64,000 nt of DNA, from positions 1-64,000 of the forward strand of contig NZ_CAJPUY010000027.1 of NCBI RefSeq assembly GCF_905397275.1, read 5' to 3'. A model generated the notes under the pieces. That model was not told the origin of the DNA and did not search any database. It worked only from the letters and a program-made list of their open reading frames with translations. Origin of the DNA: Cupriavidus yeoncheonensis. Its GTDB lineage: Bacteria; Pseudomonadota; Gammaproteobacteria; Burkholderiales; Burkholderiaceae. Positions 18,000 to 27,571 of this stretch are shown here, in pieces. Position numbers and translations under genes: made by a program. Numbering within the stretch: position 1 is the first letter of the stretch; each line of letters starts with the position of its first letter.

Positions 18000-18975
18000 C
18001 TGTAGCTCCCACGGAACTGGCAATCTTGCCCCAGTACGGGATGTCTGCTTGAACCGCGGCCTGCAGTGCGGCGGGTGTACCGGGGCGCGCCGTCACACCT
18101 TTGCTCGATAGATCGGCCACGACCGCATTGTCAGAAAGCACCTTGTTCAGTGCTGCATTGAAGCGATCGACGATCGCAGCGGGCGTGCCCTTGGGAAAGG
18201 CGATGCCATACCACAGTTGCTGCTCGAAGCCTGGCACGCCCTGGCTGGCGAACGTCGGGACATCGGGCAGCAGCGATGTCGGAGCGGTCACGGCAATGGC
18301 GGCAATCTTGTGTGCCTTGATGTATGGCGCCAGTCCCACCGGATTGTCGAACATGATCTGCACCTGTCCACCAATCAGATCCGTGTACGCCGGCGCCGCA
18401 CCGCGATACGGGACGTGCACCATCGGCACGGCGACGAGCTTCTGAAACTGCTCGCCCATCAGGTGCGACACGGTGCCGACACCAACCGAACCGAAGCTGT
18501 GCTGCGCCTTGTCGGCCTTCAGTCTGCTGACAAGCGCCTTGGCGTCCGACACCTGCAAGGTGTTGTTGACGGCCAGCACATAAGGTGACGTGCCAATGAA
18601 TCCGGCATAGGCGAAGTCCTTCGCCGGGTTGTACGTCAGCTTTGGATACAGGGCAACGCTTACCGCGTGCGTGCTCGTCGTGACCACGCCGGCCGTATAT
18701 CCATCGGCCGCAGCCCGCGCGACATAGGCAGACCCAAGCGTGCCACCTGCGCCGCTGCGATTATCGACCACGACGGGGCGGCCGAGCTCACGCTGCAACA
18801 GCGGCTGGATGGAGCGAACCACCAGATCGGTACCGCCGCCAGCCGGAAATGGCACGACTACGGTGATCGGCTTTGATGGCCAGGTCTCCGCATACGCGGC
18901 GACGCAACTTGCCGCGGCCGCGGCCGCCAGCACGGCGCAGCGGGCCTTGCGCGTTGAAATGGACAGGATGGACAT
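17992..18975 (-). CDS. Bug-family (TctC-like) periplasmic solute receptor
   Basis: The 327-aa receptor has a signal peptide (CAVLAAAAAASCVAAYAE) followed by the Bug signature WPSKPITVVVPFPAGGGTDL and LGRPVVVDNRSGAGG. The family is greatly expanded in Bordetella, Cupriavidus and relatives, and binds small carboxylates or amides for tripartite tricarboxylate transporters. No TctA/TctB membrane genes are adjacent, which is common for orphan Bug receptors. It is the first gene of the Bug-PhzF-RidA operon. ATG 18975 has a GGAG site; an upstream GTG at 18981 is possible. Confidence 0.92.
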   Translation of the reverse strand: MSILSISTRKARCAVLAAAAAASCVAAYAETWPSKPITVVVPFPAGGGTDLVVRSIQPLLQRELGRPVVVDNRSGAGGTLGSAYVARAAADGYTAGVVTTSTHAVSVALYPKLTYNPAKDFAYAGFIGTSPYVLAVNNTLQVSDAKALVSRLKADKAQHSFGSVGVGTVSHLMGEQFQKLVAVPMVHVPYRGAAPAYTDLIGGQVQIMFDNPVGLAPYIKAHKIAAIAVTAPTSLLPDVPTFASQGVPGFEQQLWYGIAFPKGTPAAIVDRFNAALNKVLSDNAVVADLSSKGVTARPGTPAALQAAVQADIPYWGKIASSVGATGE

Positions 18976-19231
18976 GTGCACTCCGCTTGTTGGAATGCAT
19001 GGAGTCTACGAAGGTGTCGGGCGGGCTACGAACCGGAATACGACTTTCAGCCATCCGAAATGCGCATGCGCCGGGGGCTTGGAATGACGACCGGCGCTTG
19101 CCGGCCAAATCCCGTCATCGAAGGACCATGCGCCCAACGACCGTCTGTCCGCCGCGACCGGCCGTCAGATTTCGCATTACTTCCAGGTCCTGAACCCTGC
19201 GCCTGGAATGGTGACCGCTGGCGCAACGAGT

Positions 19232-20647
19232 TCAGTGGGCATCGCCTTGAACCTCCCAACCACCGCCCGCAGCAGCGAAAATTCGCACGAAGTTCGTCCG
19301 CAGGCTCGCATCGGACGTGGCCCGCTGCGACTCCGCGTCGAGAAGATCACGCTCGGCCACCAGCACGTCCAGCAAGCCCACATAACCGAAACGGTACTGC
19401 GCTCGCGCCAGTTCCGCCGCGCGCCGGTTCTGGGCCACGCCCGCTGCGAGCGAGGTGTTTCTCGACTGCTCGTTCAGGTAGGCCGACATCGCGCTTTCCA
19501 TATCCTCCAGTGCATCGAGCACGGTCTGCTGGTAGGCCAGGAAGGCTTGCGTCTGGCGCGCGTCGGCGGCATCGATCTGCGAGCGGATGCGGCCGAAGTT
19601 CAGCACCGGCTGTACCAGTCCAACTCCGATTCCCCATGGCGTGGACGAGAACGGCGTGGCGTTCTGCACGCCGAACAACGCAGTCAGCGAAATATTCGGG
19701 AACAATTCTGCGACGGCCGCCTTGCGTGCGGAGATCGACGCGGCGAAGCGGCGCTCCGCTACCCGCACATCCGGCCGCGTGGCGATCACGGCGGCCGGTG
19801 CCGAGACCACGATGCGCCCGTCGAGCGACGGCTGCGGCGCGGCCACGACTTCCTGCAACGTGCCCGGCGTCCTGCCGAGCAGTGTCGATAGCCGGTTAGC
19901 CGCAGCGTCCCGCGCTGCCCGGAGCGACGGCACGCGCGACTCGGTCGTCGAAGCCTGCGCGGCCGCGCGCTGCACGTCCAAGTTGCTCACCAGCGCGCCG
20001 CGCTGCTGGGCTTCCACCAGCTTGAGCGTCCTGCGCTGCGTCTCCAGGTTGCTGGTCGTCAGCTCGATCTGCCGGTCCAGGTTGCGCAACTCGAAGTAGG
20101 TGCGCGCCACCTCCGCCAGCAGCGCCACGCGCACGGCCTGCTCGCTGGCTTCGGTCGATTGGAGGATCGCCGTCGCTTGTGCCGTGCGGGCCTGGTTGCG
20201 GCCGAACAGGTCCAGTTCCCATGCCGCCGACAGCGCCACCTGGTTCACCGTGACCGACTTGTCGTTGGTCAGCAGCCCGCGATTTCCGCGCTCGCTGCTC
20301 GCCACGGCGTTGACTTCCGGGGCCAGCGCGGATTGCGCCTGCAGCCGCGCTGCCCGGGCCTCTTCTACCCGTGCCCGCGCAATTCCCAGCGACTTGTTGC
20401 CGGCAATCGCCTCACGGATCAGCGCCTCCAGCGCGGCGTCGTGGAAATGCGACCACCATCGCTGGTCGACCTGCGCATCGTCGTGGCTGACGATCAGGTC
20501 GGCGTTCGCCTGCGCGGGCGTCAGCGTCTGCCAGCGCGGCGCGACGTCGACACCGGAGCTTTGCGGCCCCACCGGACTCGTGCAACCGGCTACGACAGCC
20601 GCAGCGGCAGCAAGGACCGAGGCAGCCAATCGCTCAAGCTTCAACAT
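19232..20647 (-). CDS. RND efflux outer-membrane channel lipoprotein (NodT/OprM type)
   Basis: The protein (471 aa) carries a lipobox (AAVVAGCTSP, cysteine at 22) and the TolC/OprM repeat: NKSLGIARARVEEARAARLQ and AAWELDLFGRNQARTAQAT in the first half, then RPDVRVAERRFAASISARKA and YRFGYVGLLDVLVAERDLLD in the second. It forms the trimeric outer-membrane duct of a tripartite pump. Its start overlaps the pump gene end by 14 bp, completing the adaptor-pump-channel order. Confidence 0.93.
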   Translation of the reverse strand: MLKLERLAASVLAAAAAVVAGCTSPVGPQSSGVDVAPRWQTLTPAQANADLIVSHDDAQVDQRWWSHFHDAALEALIREAIAGNKSLGIARARVEEARAARLQAQSALAPEVNAVASSERGNRGLLTNDKSVTVNQVALSAAWELDLFGRNQARTAQATAILQSTEASEQAVRVALLAEVARTYFELRNLDRQIELTTSNLETQRRTLKLVEAQQRGALVSNLDVQRAAAQASTTESRVPSLRAARDAAANRLSTLLGRTPGTLQEVVAAPQPSLDGRIVVSAPAAVIATRPDVRVAERRFAASISARKAAVAELFPNISLTALFGVQNATPFSSTPWGIGVGLVQPVLNFGRIRSQIDAADARQTQAFLAYQQTVLDALEDMESAMSAYLNEQSRNTSLAAGVAQNRRAAELARAQYRFGYVGLLDVLVAERDLLDAESQRATSDASLRTNFVRIFAAAGGGWEVQGDAH

Positions 20648-23600
20648 GCTGCTGCACCCTTTCCTTCCGCGTGATGCGCTTTTCCAGGTTCCGGATCAGG
20701 ACATAGAAGACCGGCGTCAGGAACAGGCCAAAGAACGTGACGCCGATCATGCCGAAGAACACGGCCACACCCATGGCGTGGCGCATCTCGGCGCCGGCAC
20801 CATGTGACAGCACCAGCGGCAGCACCCCCATGATGAAGGCGATCGACGTCATCAGGATCGGCCGCAGGCGCAGGTGCGCAGCCTCGATGGCTGCCGCAAG
20901 CGTGTCCTTGCCCTGCATTTCCAGTTCCCGGGCAAACTCGCATATCAGGATCGCGTTCTTGCAGGCCAGTCCTATCAGCACGAAGAACCCTATCTGCGTG
21001 AAGAGGTTGTTCTCCCCGCCGGTCAGCCAGACCCCCGCGATGGCCGAGAACAGGCACATCGGGACGATCAGGATGATGGCCAGCGGCACGAACGGGCTTT
21101 CGTACTGCGCGGTCAGCACAAGGAACACCAGCAGAATGCAGATGGGGAACACGATCAGCGCCGTGTTGCCGGCCAGGATCTGCTGGTAGGCCAACTCGGT
21201 CCATTCAAAGGCCATGTCGCCCGGCAGCGTGTCATTCAGGATGCGCGTCATTGCCGCCTGCGCCTGTCCGGTCGAGTAGCCGGGTGCCGGACGCCCATTG
21301 ATGTCGGCGGAGCGGTAGGCGTTGTAGCGCGAGGCGTTGTCGGGGCCGCTGGTGTCGCTGAGCGTCACCACGGCTCCCAGTGGCACCATCTTGCCTTCGA
21401 CGTTGCGCACCTTCAGTCCGAGGATGTCATCCCGCTTCGAGCGGAAGTCCTTGTCGCCCTGTGCGATCACCTGGTATGTGCGGCCGAACTTGTTGAAGTC
21501 GTTCACATAGAGCGAGCCAAGGTAGATCTGCATGGTCTTGAACACGTCATCCACATCCACACCGAGCTGCGCAGCCCGGGTACGGTCCACGTCCGCATAG
21601 AGTTGCGGCGTGGAGACGTTGTAGTTGGTGTACACCCCCGCCAGCTCGGGCGCCTTGCGCGCCTTCTCCAGCACCGTGTTCACTGCCTTGCTCAGCGCCA
21701 GGTAGCCGGCGTCGCCACGGTCCTCGATCTGCAGCTTGAAGCCCCCGGTGTTGCCGAGCCCTTGCACGGGCGGCGGCGGGAACACGGCGATGAAGGCATC
21801 GCGGATCGACGCGAACTGCTTCTGCAGGCTGGCCGCCATCGCCGGCCCCGACGTCCCCTGCTTGTGCAGTTCCTCGAACGACTGTTCGCCGACGAAGACC
21901 ACGGCGGAAGACGGGCTGTTGATGAACCCGTTGATCGACAGCCCCGGCAACTGTACGGCGGTGCGTACGCCCGGCGCTTTCAAGGCCACGTCGACCATCT
22001 GCCGTACCACGGACTCCGTGCGATCCAGCGTCGCGCCTTCCGGCAAGCGAACCAGGTTGACCAGGTAGCCCTTGTCCTGGATCGGCACGAAGCCGGCCGG
22101 CACCCTGACGAAGCCGAGCACCGTGGCCGCCAGCAGCGCCGCGTAGAGCACCATGGACCCGCGCTTGTGCTGCAACGCCCGCTTCACGCCGCCGCCGTAG
22201 GACTCCCCACCTCTGCTGAATACGCGGTTGAAGCGACTGAAGAAGCCACCGAGCCACCGATCCATCAGGCGCGTCAGCCTGTCCTTGGGGGCGTCGTGCG
22301 AGCGCAGCAGCAAGGCGGACAGCGCCGGCGACAGCGTCAGCGAATTGAACGCCGAGATCACGGTCGAGATTGCGATGGTCAGCGCGAACTGGCGATAGAA
22401 CTGCCCGGTGAGGCCGCTGATGAACGCAATGGGCACGAAGACTGCGCAAAGCACCAGCGCGATGGCGATGATCGGCCCCGTCACCTCTTGCATCGCCTTG
22501 ATGGTGGCCTCGCGTGGCCGCAGGCCGGTGGCAATGTTCCGCTCGACGTTCTCGACCACGACAATCGCGTCATCCACGACGATGCCAATCGCCAGCACCA
22601 GCCCGAACAGCGACAACGCATTGATCGAGAAGCCAAAGCCGAGCATCACCGCGAATGTGCCGACCACAGATACAGGCACAGCGAGCAGCGGAATGATGGC
22701 CGCGCGCCAGGTCTGCAGGAAGACAATCACCACCAGCACCACCAGCACGATGGCTTCGAGCAGCGTATGGATAACCGCCTTGATCGAATCGCGCACGAAC
22801 GTCGTCGGATCATAGGCAATGCGGTACTCCAGGCCATCGGGGAAGTGCTTGTTCAGTTCGGCCATCTTGGCGCGGACGTTGTTCGAAATGTCGATAGCGT
22901 TCGCCCCCGGGGTCTGGAAGATCACCAGCGCCAGTGCCTGCTGGTTGTCGAGGAGCGCGCGCAGGGCGTACTCGCTCGCGCCCATCTCCACACGCGCTAC
23001 GTCCCTGAGGTAAGTGACCACGCCCCCCTCGCGCTTGACGATGATGTTCTCGAACTGGTCCACGTCGGCCAGGCGGCCCTGCACGTTCACGGGCAACTGG
23101 ATCTCGACGTTGTCCTTGTACGGCGGCCCGCCCACTACGCCAGCCGCCACCTGGATGTTCTGCTTGCGGATCGCGGCCACTACCTCGTCGGGGTTCATGT
23201 TGCGCTCGGCGATCTTCTGCGGATTGAGCCAGACGCGCATCGCATAGTTGCCCGAACCGTACAGCTTGATCTGGCCGATGCCGGGAATCTTGGACAGTTC
23301 GTCCTTGACGTTCAGCAGCGCGTAGTTGCGCAGGTAAAGATTGTCATAGCGGTCCGACGGCGAGATGAGGTGGACGACCATCGTCAGGTCCGGCGAACTC
23401 TTGACCGTGCTGACGCCGAGCTGCCGGGTCACCTCGGGCAGGCGCGGGAGCGCTTCGTTGACACGGTTCTGCACCAGTTGCGTGGCGAGGTCGGGGTCCG
23501 TGCCAAGCTTGAACGTGACCGTCAGCGTCAGCACGCCGTCGCTGGCCGCCTGCGAGGACATGTACAGCATGTTCTCGACGCCGTTGATCTGCTCCTCCAG

Positions 23601-23798
23601 CGGCGTGGCCACGGTTTCGGCGATGACCTTGGGATTGGCGCCGGGGAACTGCGCGCGCACGACCACCGACGGCGGCACGACTTCCGGATATTCGGAAATC
23701 GGCAGCTTCGGAATGGCCAGCACACCGGCAAGGAAGATAAGGATCGAGATGACCGCCGCGAAGTTGGGCCGGTCGACAAAGAACTTGGACAGATTCAT
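20634..23798 (-). CDS. RND (HAE1) efflux pump inner-membrane subunit
   Basis: This 1054-aa AcrB/MexB-like protein begins NLSKFFVDRPNFAAVISILI and contains the proton-relay aspartates in GIVVDDAIVVVENVERN (TM4). The periplasmic porter hairpins and the duplicated 12-helix layout are intact through the C-terminal GLFLTPVFYVLIRNLEKR. It exports hydrophobic/amphiphilic compounds using the proton gradient. The 5-bp gap after the adaptor gene and overlap with the channel gene show one operon. Confidence 0.95.
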   Translation of the reverse strand: MNLSKFFVDRPNFAAVISILIFLAGVLAIPKLPISEYPEVVPPSVVVRAQFPGANPKVIAETVATPLEEQINGVENMLYMSSQAASDGVLTLTVTFKLGTDPDLATQLVQNRVNEALPRLPEVTRQLGVSTVKSSPDLTMVVHLISPSDRYDNLYLRNYALLNVKDELSKIPGIGQIKLYGSGNYAMRVWLNPQKIAERNMNPDEVVAAIRKQNIQVAAGVVGGPPYKDNVEIQLPVNVQGRLADVDQFENIIVKREGGVVTYLRDVARVEMGASEYALRALLDNQQALALVIFQTPGANAIDISNNVRAKMAELNKHFPDGLEYRIAYDPTTFVRDSIKAVIHTLLEAIVLVVLVVIVFLQTWRAAIIPLLAVPVSVVGTFAVMLGFGFSINALSLFGLVLAIGIVVDDAIVVVENVERNIATGLRPREATIKAMQEVTGPIIAIALVLCAVFVPIAFISGLTGQFYRQFALTIAISTVISAFNSLTLSPALSALLLRSHDAPKDRLTRLMDRWLGGFFSRFNRVFSRGGESYGGGVKRALQHKRGSMVLYAALLAATVLGFVRVPAGFVPIQDKGYLVNLVRLPEGATLDRTESVVRQMVDVALKAPGVRTAVQLPGLSINGFINSPSSAVVFVGEQSFEELHKQGTSGPAMAASLQKQFASIRDAFIAVFPPPPVQGLGNTGGFKLQIEDRGDAGYLALSKAVNTVLEKARKAPELAGVYTNYNVSTPQLYADVDRTRAAQLGVDVDDVFKTMQIYLGSLYVNDFNKFGRTYQVIAQGDKDFRSKRDDILGLKVRNVEGKMVPLGAVVTLSDTSGPDNASRYNAYRSADINGRPAPGYSTGQAQAAMTRILNDTLPGDMAFEWTELAYQQILAGNTALIVFPICILLVFLVLTAQYESPFVPLAIILIVPMCLFSAIAGVWLTGGENNLFTQIGFFVLIGLACKNAILICEFARELEMQGKDTLAAAIEAAHLRLRPILMTSIAFIMGVLPLVLSHGAGAEMRHAMGVAVFFGMIGVTFFGLFLTPVFYVLIRNLEKRITRKERVQQHVEA

Positions 23799-23802
23799 GT
23801 GA

Positions 23803-25014
23803 CTACTCCGCCCCGCGTGCTGCCGTCGTGGCGGCGGTCTTCACTTCGGCTTCAGCCAGTTCCTTCGGCATAACCGTCGCATCGGGCTTCACGAACTGCA
23901 GCCCGCGCGCGATCACGCGCTCGCCGGACTTGAGTCCGCTCGCGACCACATGCCTGCCGTCGAGCCCTGCCCCGAGCGCGACTTCCCGATAGGCCACCTT
24001 GTTGTCCTGCCCAACCACGTACACGAACTTCTTGCTCTGGTCGCTGCCGACGGCCACGTCCGGCACCACCAGGGCCGACGTGTCGCCACTGCCGGCCAGC
24101 CCGATCGAGACGAACATGCCGGGGACGAGCGCCCGGTCGCGGTTCTCGAACTTCGCCCGCGCGCGGATCGTGCCGCTGCGGGTGTCGATCTTGTTGTCGA
24201 ACGTGTAGATCACGCCAGAGTAGATGCGCTCCGTGTCGCCCTGCACGCGCATTTCCACCGGGATGTGCTGCTCCTTGTTCTGGGTCTCGGCATAGCGCCG
24301 GATCGACTGGACGTAGGCCTGTTCGTCGACGTCGAAGTCGGCATAGATGCCGTCATTCGACACGATGCGGGTCAGCACGGGCGCATTCGCGCCGGGCTGG
24401 ACCAGGTTGCCGAGGGTGACTTCCGCCCGGCTGATGCGGCCGGCAATTGGCGCCTTGACGTAGGCATAGTCGAGATTGATCTCGGCCTGTCGCAACGCGG
24501 CTTCGGCCGCCAGCACGGCCGCCTTGGCCATGCGGTCTTCGTTGGTACGCTGGTCGTGCAGGCTCAGCGGGATCGCCTCGGCGTCGATCAGGCCCTTGGC
24601 ACGCTCACGCTCGGCGGCTGCGAATTCGGCACGCGCTCGGGTCGACGCCAGTTCGGCGCGGGCACGGGCCACGGCGGCCTCGTAGGGACGTGGATCGATG
24701 ACGAACATCACATCGCCCGCCTTCACCGTTTGCCCGTCGCGCACGCGGACTTCCACGATCTTGCCGCCCACTTCGGGCCGGACCAGCGCTTCGTCCACCG
24801 CATTGAGGCGGCCGGAGAAGTTGGCCCAGACGCGCACGTTCTCGGGCGCCAGTGTCTTCACGAAGACCTCGGGCGCCGACACCGCCGGGGCTGTTGCCGC
24901 ACGCGTGTCCTTCAATGCCATCGTTGCGACCAGCGTGCCAGTCGTCACGACCAGTACCCCACCTGCCAATAGCCACCGCCGCCTGGCGGCCCGGCTTTTC
25001 TGTCTGTCTGTCAT
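23803..25014 (-). CDS. RND periplasmic adaptor (membrane fusion protein)
   Basis: The 403-aa adaptor has an N-terminal anchor (WLLAGGVLVVTTGTLVATMAL), lipoyl halves (VRPEVGGKIVEVRVRDGQTV and APIAGRISRAEVTLGNLVQ) around an alpha-helical hairpin rich in Ala/Glu/Arg, and the beta-barrel segment VPGMFVSIGL. It links the pump to the outer-membrane duct. It lacks the lipid-anchor cysteine of AcrA and uses a membrane helix instead. It follows the MFS gene by 85 bp and is probably co-transcribed with it. Confidence 0.93.
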   Translation of the reverse strand: MTDRQKSRAARRRWLLAGGVLVVTTGTLVATMALKDTRAATAPAVSAPEVFVKTLAPENVRVWANFSGRLNAVDEALVRPEVGGKIVEVRVRDGQTVKAGDVMFVIDPRPYEAAVARARAELASTRARAEFAAAERERAKGLIDAEAIPLSLHDQRTNEDRMAKAAVLAAEAALRQAEINLDYAYVKAPIAGRISRAEVTLGNLVQPGANAPVLTRIVSNDGIYADFDVDEQAYVQSIRRYAETQNKEQHIPVEMRVQGDTERIYSGVIYTFDNKIDTRSGTIRARAKFENRDRALVPGMFVSIGLAGSGDTSALVVPDVAVGSDQSKKFVYVVGQDNKVAYREVALGAGLDGRHVVASGLKSGERVIARGLQFVKPDATVMPKELAEAEVKTAATTAARGAE

Positions 25015-25099
25015 GCTCTGCTGCCCAATCCATCGATTGATTCATCCGTGATCCGATCCACTCACGCGCCACGCGCCTGTCGGGGTTCCCTCCTCAGCT

Positions 25100-26293
25100 T
25101 CAGCGCGCCGAACCGGACGTGGCGCCGACCACGCCGGTCGGTCGCACTTCCGGCCGGGCGATCCGCTGTCGCGCCCATTCGGCGACAAACAGCGCCCCTA
25201 CCAGAAAGACCGCACTCACGAGGCCGAGGGCATGACGGTCGAACCAGGCAATAGCCGCGCCGCCGATGACGCCTGACATCGATACGCCGACGTAGATTGC
25301 CGCCGAATTCAGCCCCAGCAACAGCGGCGCGGCAGCCGGCGTGATGCTGATGAGCCGGTGCTGCTGCGGGACCAGCACACCCCAGCCGCACACGCCCCAG
25401 ACGATCAGCGCGGGGACCGCGGTCACCAGCGATGCCGACGTCAGCGGCAACAAGGCGAAGTCGATGACCAGTACGGCGATGGCGGCGTTGATGATGCGGC
25501 GACTGCCGTAGCGATCGGTCAGCCGTCCGGCGGCGAAATTGCCGGCGGTCGCCGCCACGCCCCACAGCAGCAGCAAGGCCGCCAGCACGCGCGAGTCGCC
25601 ACCCGTGGCGCGGTCGAAGCTCAGGCCGATGTAGGTGTAGACGAGGAAGAGGCCCGCATAGACCATCCAGGTGGTCAGCAGCGTCAGCAGCACGCGAGTG
25701 TCCGCCAGCGGTGCAAGGCGGCGCGACAGGCTGATGGCCGGCGGCGTCGGGATCTCCGGCAGGCGCCACGCTACGCCCAGCCCGGCCAGCGTGCCGACGG
25801 CGGCCACGAACCACATCGTCGCGCGCCAGTCCAGCGCGCCGCCGATGAAGGTGCCCAGCGGCGCGCCCAGCGCCGTTGCACTGGACAGACCGCCGATCAC
25901 GATGGCGAGCGCGCGCCCACGCTGCTCGGGCGGTACCAGCGACGCGCCAGTGGCCGTGGCGGTCGGGCTGAACATGGCCGCGCCCAGGCCCGCGATCAGC
26001 CGGCTGGCCAGCACGAGTTCGATGTTCGGCGCCACCGCGGTCACCACGTTGCCCACCACGAACACTGCGAGACCCGTGAGCAGCAACCGCTTGCGCGGCC
26101 AATGCGCTGCCGCCGCAGCGATGACGGGCGACAGCAGCGCATAGCTGATCGCATACAGCGTCACCATCTGGCCGGCCAGCGCCACCGATACGCCAAGCGA
26201 GGTGGAAACCTGCGACAGCACGCCGGCAACCACGAAGCTGTCCGTGCCAATCGCGAACATGCCGCTGGCCAGGACGATAAGACGTTTATCCAT
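25100..26293 (-). CDS. MFS transporter (arabinose-efflux-permease type)
   Basis: The 397-aa protein has 12 predicted helices with the drug:H+ antiporter type motifs: GTDSFVVAGVLSQVS in helix 1, RKRLLLTGLAVFVVGNVV after the 2-3 loop, and the motif C-like GAPLGTFIGGALDWRATMW in helix 5. These point to export rather than uptake. A GGAGG site precedes ATG 26293. It is divergent from hxlR, and its promoter region holds two HxlR-type palindromes. With the RND genes behind it, it forms an inducible multidrug-type export operon. Confidence 0.9.
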   Translation of the reverse strand: MDKRLIVLASGMFAIGTDSFVVAGVLSQVSTSLGVSVALAGQMVTLYAISYALLSPVIAAAAAHWPRKRLLLTGLAVFVVGNVVTAVAPNIELVLASRLIAGLGAAMFSPTATATGASLVPPEQRGRALAIVIGGLSSATALGAPLGTFIGGALDWRATMWFVAAVGTLAGLGVAWRLPEIPTPPAISLSRRLAPLADTRVLLTLLTTWMVYAGLFLVYTYIGLSFDRATGGDSRVLAALLLLWGVAATAGNFAAGRLTDRYGSRRIINAAIAVLVIDFALLPLTSASLVTAVPALIVWGVCGWGVLVPQQHRLISITPAAAPLLLGLNSAAIYVGVSMSGVIGGAAIAWFDRHALGLVSAVFLVGALFVAEWARQRIARPEVRPTGVVGATSGSAR

Positions 26294-26357
26294 GTGAATG
26301 TCCTCCGCGGCACATCGAGCCGCCCGTTGGGGAATCGCGACGGGCCGCAGCCCACGT

Positions 26358-26376
26358 AAGTTTCGTGATGAAACTT
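26358..26376. promoter_or_regulatory. HxlR operator 1
   Basis: AAGTTTC-N5-GAAACTT, a perfect 7-bp inverted repeat in the gap between the MFS gene and hxlR. Its centre is 32 bp (three helical turns) from operator 2. Confidence 0.8.
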
Positions 26377-26389
26377 ACGATAGCGCATT

Positions 26390-26408
26390 AAGTTGCTCCA
26401 TGCAACTT
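26390..26408. promoter_or_regulatory. HxlR operator 2
   Basis: AAGTTGC-N5-GCAACTT, the second perfect palindrome. It differs from operator 1 by one base per arm, which keeps the symmetry and supports real protein binding. Confidence 0.8.
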
Positions 26409-26450
26409 TTTCGTCTACCATGAGCGCTATGTACCGCAGGACATTCGCTT

Positions 26451-26945
26451 ATGCACCGCAAGACTTTCACAGGGATGAACTGCTCCGTGGCTGGCGCGCT
26501 GGAACAGGTCGGCGAATGGTGGAGCCTGCTCATCGTGCGAGAGTGCATGATGGGCACTACGCGCTTTGACGACTTCCAGCAGCGCCTGGGTATTGCGCGA
26601 AACGTGCTGACCACGCGACTGAACACGCTGATCGAGCACGGTGTGCTGGTGAAGGTGGTAGCCGAGGGCGCGGAACGGCGCACCGAGTACCGGCTGACGG
26701 AAAAGGGTGAGGCGCTCTATCCCGTTATCGCGGGGCTAATGCAGTGGGGCGATAAATGGTGCAGCCAACGGACGCCCATCCGCCTTGTCGAGGACAGCAC
26801 CGGCGAACCGGTCGAACCGATCAGCTTGCGCGTGGGTCCCCGCACGCTGGGCTTGCGCGACGTCCGTCTGGAACCCGGCGACGGCGCGACGGCGCGAACG
26901 GCCGAGATCATCGACGCCCGCAACAAGGCCATACTCGGCAAATAA
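26451..26945 (+). CDS. HxlR-family transcriptional regulator
   Basis: The protein (164 aa) is a MarR-like winged helix of the HxlR group: MNCSVAGALEQVGEWWSLLI, TRFDDFQQRLGIARNVLTTR as recognition region, then LIEHGVLVKV and RTEYRLTEKGEALYPVI. The cysteine in MNCSVAGAL is at the position used for redox/electrophile sensing in several HxlR members. Divergent orientation and the paired AAGTTKC-N5-GMAACTT palindromes suggest that it represses the MFS-RND efflux operon and itself. Confidence 0.92.
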   Translation: MHRKTFTGMNCSVAGALEQVGEWWSLLIVRECMMGTTRFDDFQQRLGIARNVLTTRLNTLIEHGVLVKVVAEGAERRTEYRLTEKGEALYPVIAGLMQWGDKWCSQRTPIRLVEDSTGEPVEPISLRVGPRTLGLRDVRLEPGDGATARTAEIIDARNKAILGK

Positions 26946-27062
26946 TCATCAAGTCACTCACATCCTGGCAAGGCCGCCGGATCGCGCGGGCCCGGCGGCC
27001 GCCGCACGCCAACGGCGCGCGGTCCGGGGTTGTGGGACTTCGCACGCCCGCTGCCCTTCCCC

Positions 27063-27464
27063 CTACTTGCCAGGCACGACGAGTGGGGCGCCCTTCGTGA
27101 CGATATAGGTCGCGAGTTCTGACGCCTGCCCGCTGCCGACGTTCCTGGCCGAATGTGGCGTGCCTGCGGGAATGAAAAGCGACTCGCCTGCGTTGAGCGT
27201 GACCGGTTGCTGGTCGGCAAGCTGGTACTCAAGGGTCCCCTGCAGCACGTGGGCGATCTCTTCGCCGGGGTGCGAGTGTTTCGGCGCGAACGCGCCGCGG
27301 TCGAAATCCACGCGGACCTGAATGCCTTCCCGACCCGGGACGCTGAGGTCGTGGCGGGCCAGATCGGTGCGATGGACTTCAGGCGTCTGTGCCTGCGCGC
27401 TGTGGAGGTGCGCGGCAAGGCTGGCGACGACCAGGGCACCCATCGTGATTCGGACGATATTCAT
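27063..27464 (-). CDS. Exported cupin-domain protein
   Basis: The 133-aa protein has a signal peptide ending HSAQAQTPE and a single cupin. Motif 1 is KHSHPGEEIAHVLQGTLEY, with two His and one Glu as metal ligands, and motif 2 is ESLFIPAGTPHSARNVG with the third His. Small periplasmic cupins of this type are common and of unclear reaction. It lies 107 bp downstream of the alpha/beta hydrolase and in the same direction, so it may be co-transcribed and belong to the MarR-linked set. Confidence 0.85.
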   Translation of the reverse strand: MNIVRITMGALVVASLAAHLHSAQAQTPEVHRTDLARHDLSVPGREGIQVRVDFDRGAFAPKHSHPGEEIAHVLQGTLEYQLADQQPVTLNAGESLFIPAGTPHSARNVGSGQASELATYIVTKGAPLVVPGK

Positions 27465-27571
27465 TTCACTTTCCTTGATTGTCTTTCGAAGCTAGCAAGC
27501 GATTCGTGCGGGGCCGGCTGGCTGCATCCGCAACGATTCATCGCAGGTGAGAGATGCTGGGGCGGCCTCGC

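Noticed and set aside
20874-23873. A 999-codon open frame on the plus strand opposite the RND pump
   Set aside because: It is the mirror of an intact, strongly conserved AcrB-type gene in high-GC DNA, is rich in Arg/His/Gln low-complexity sequence and shows no family motif.
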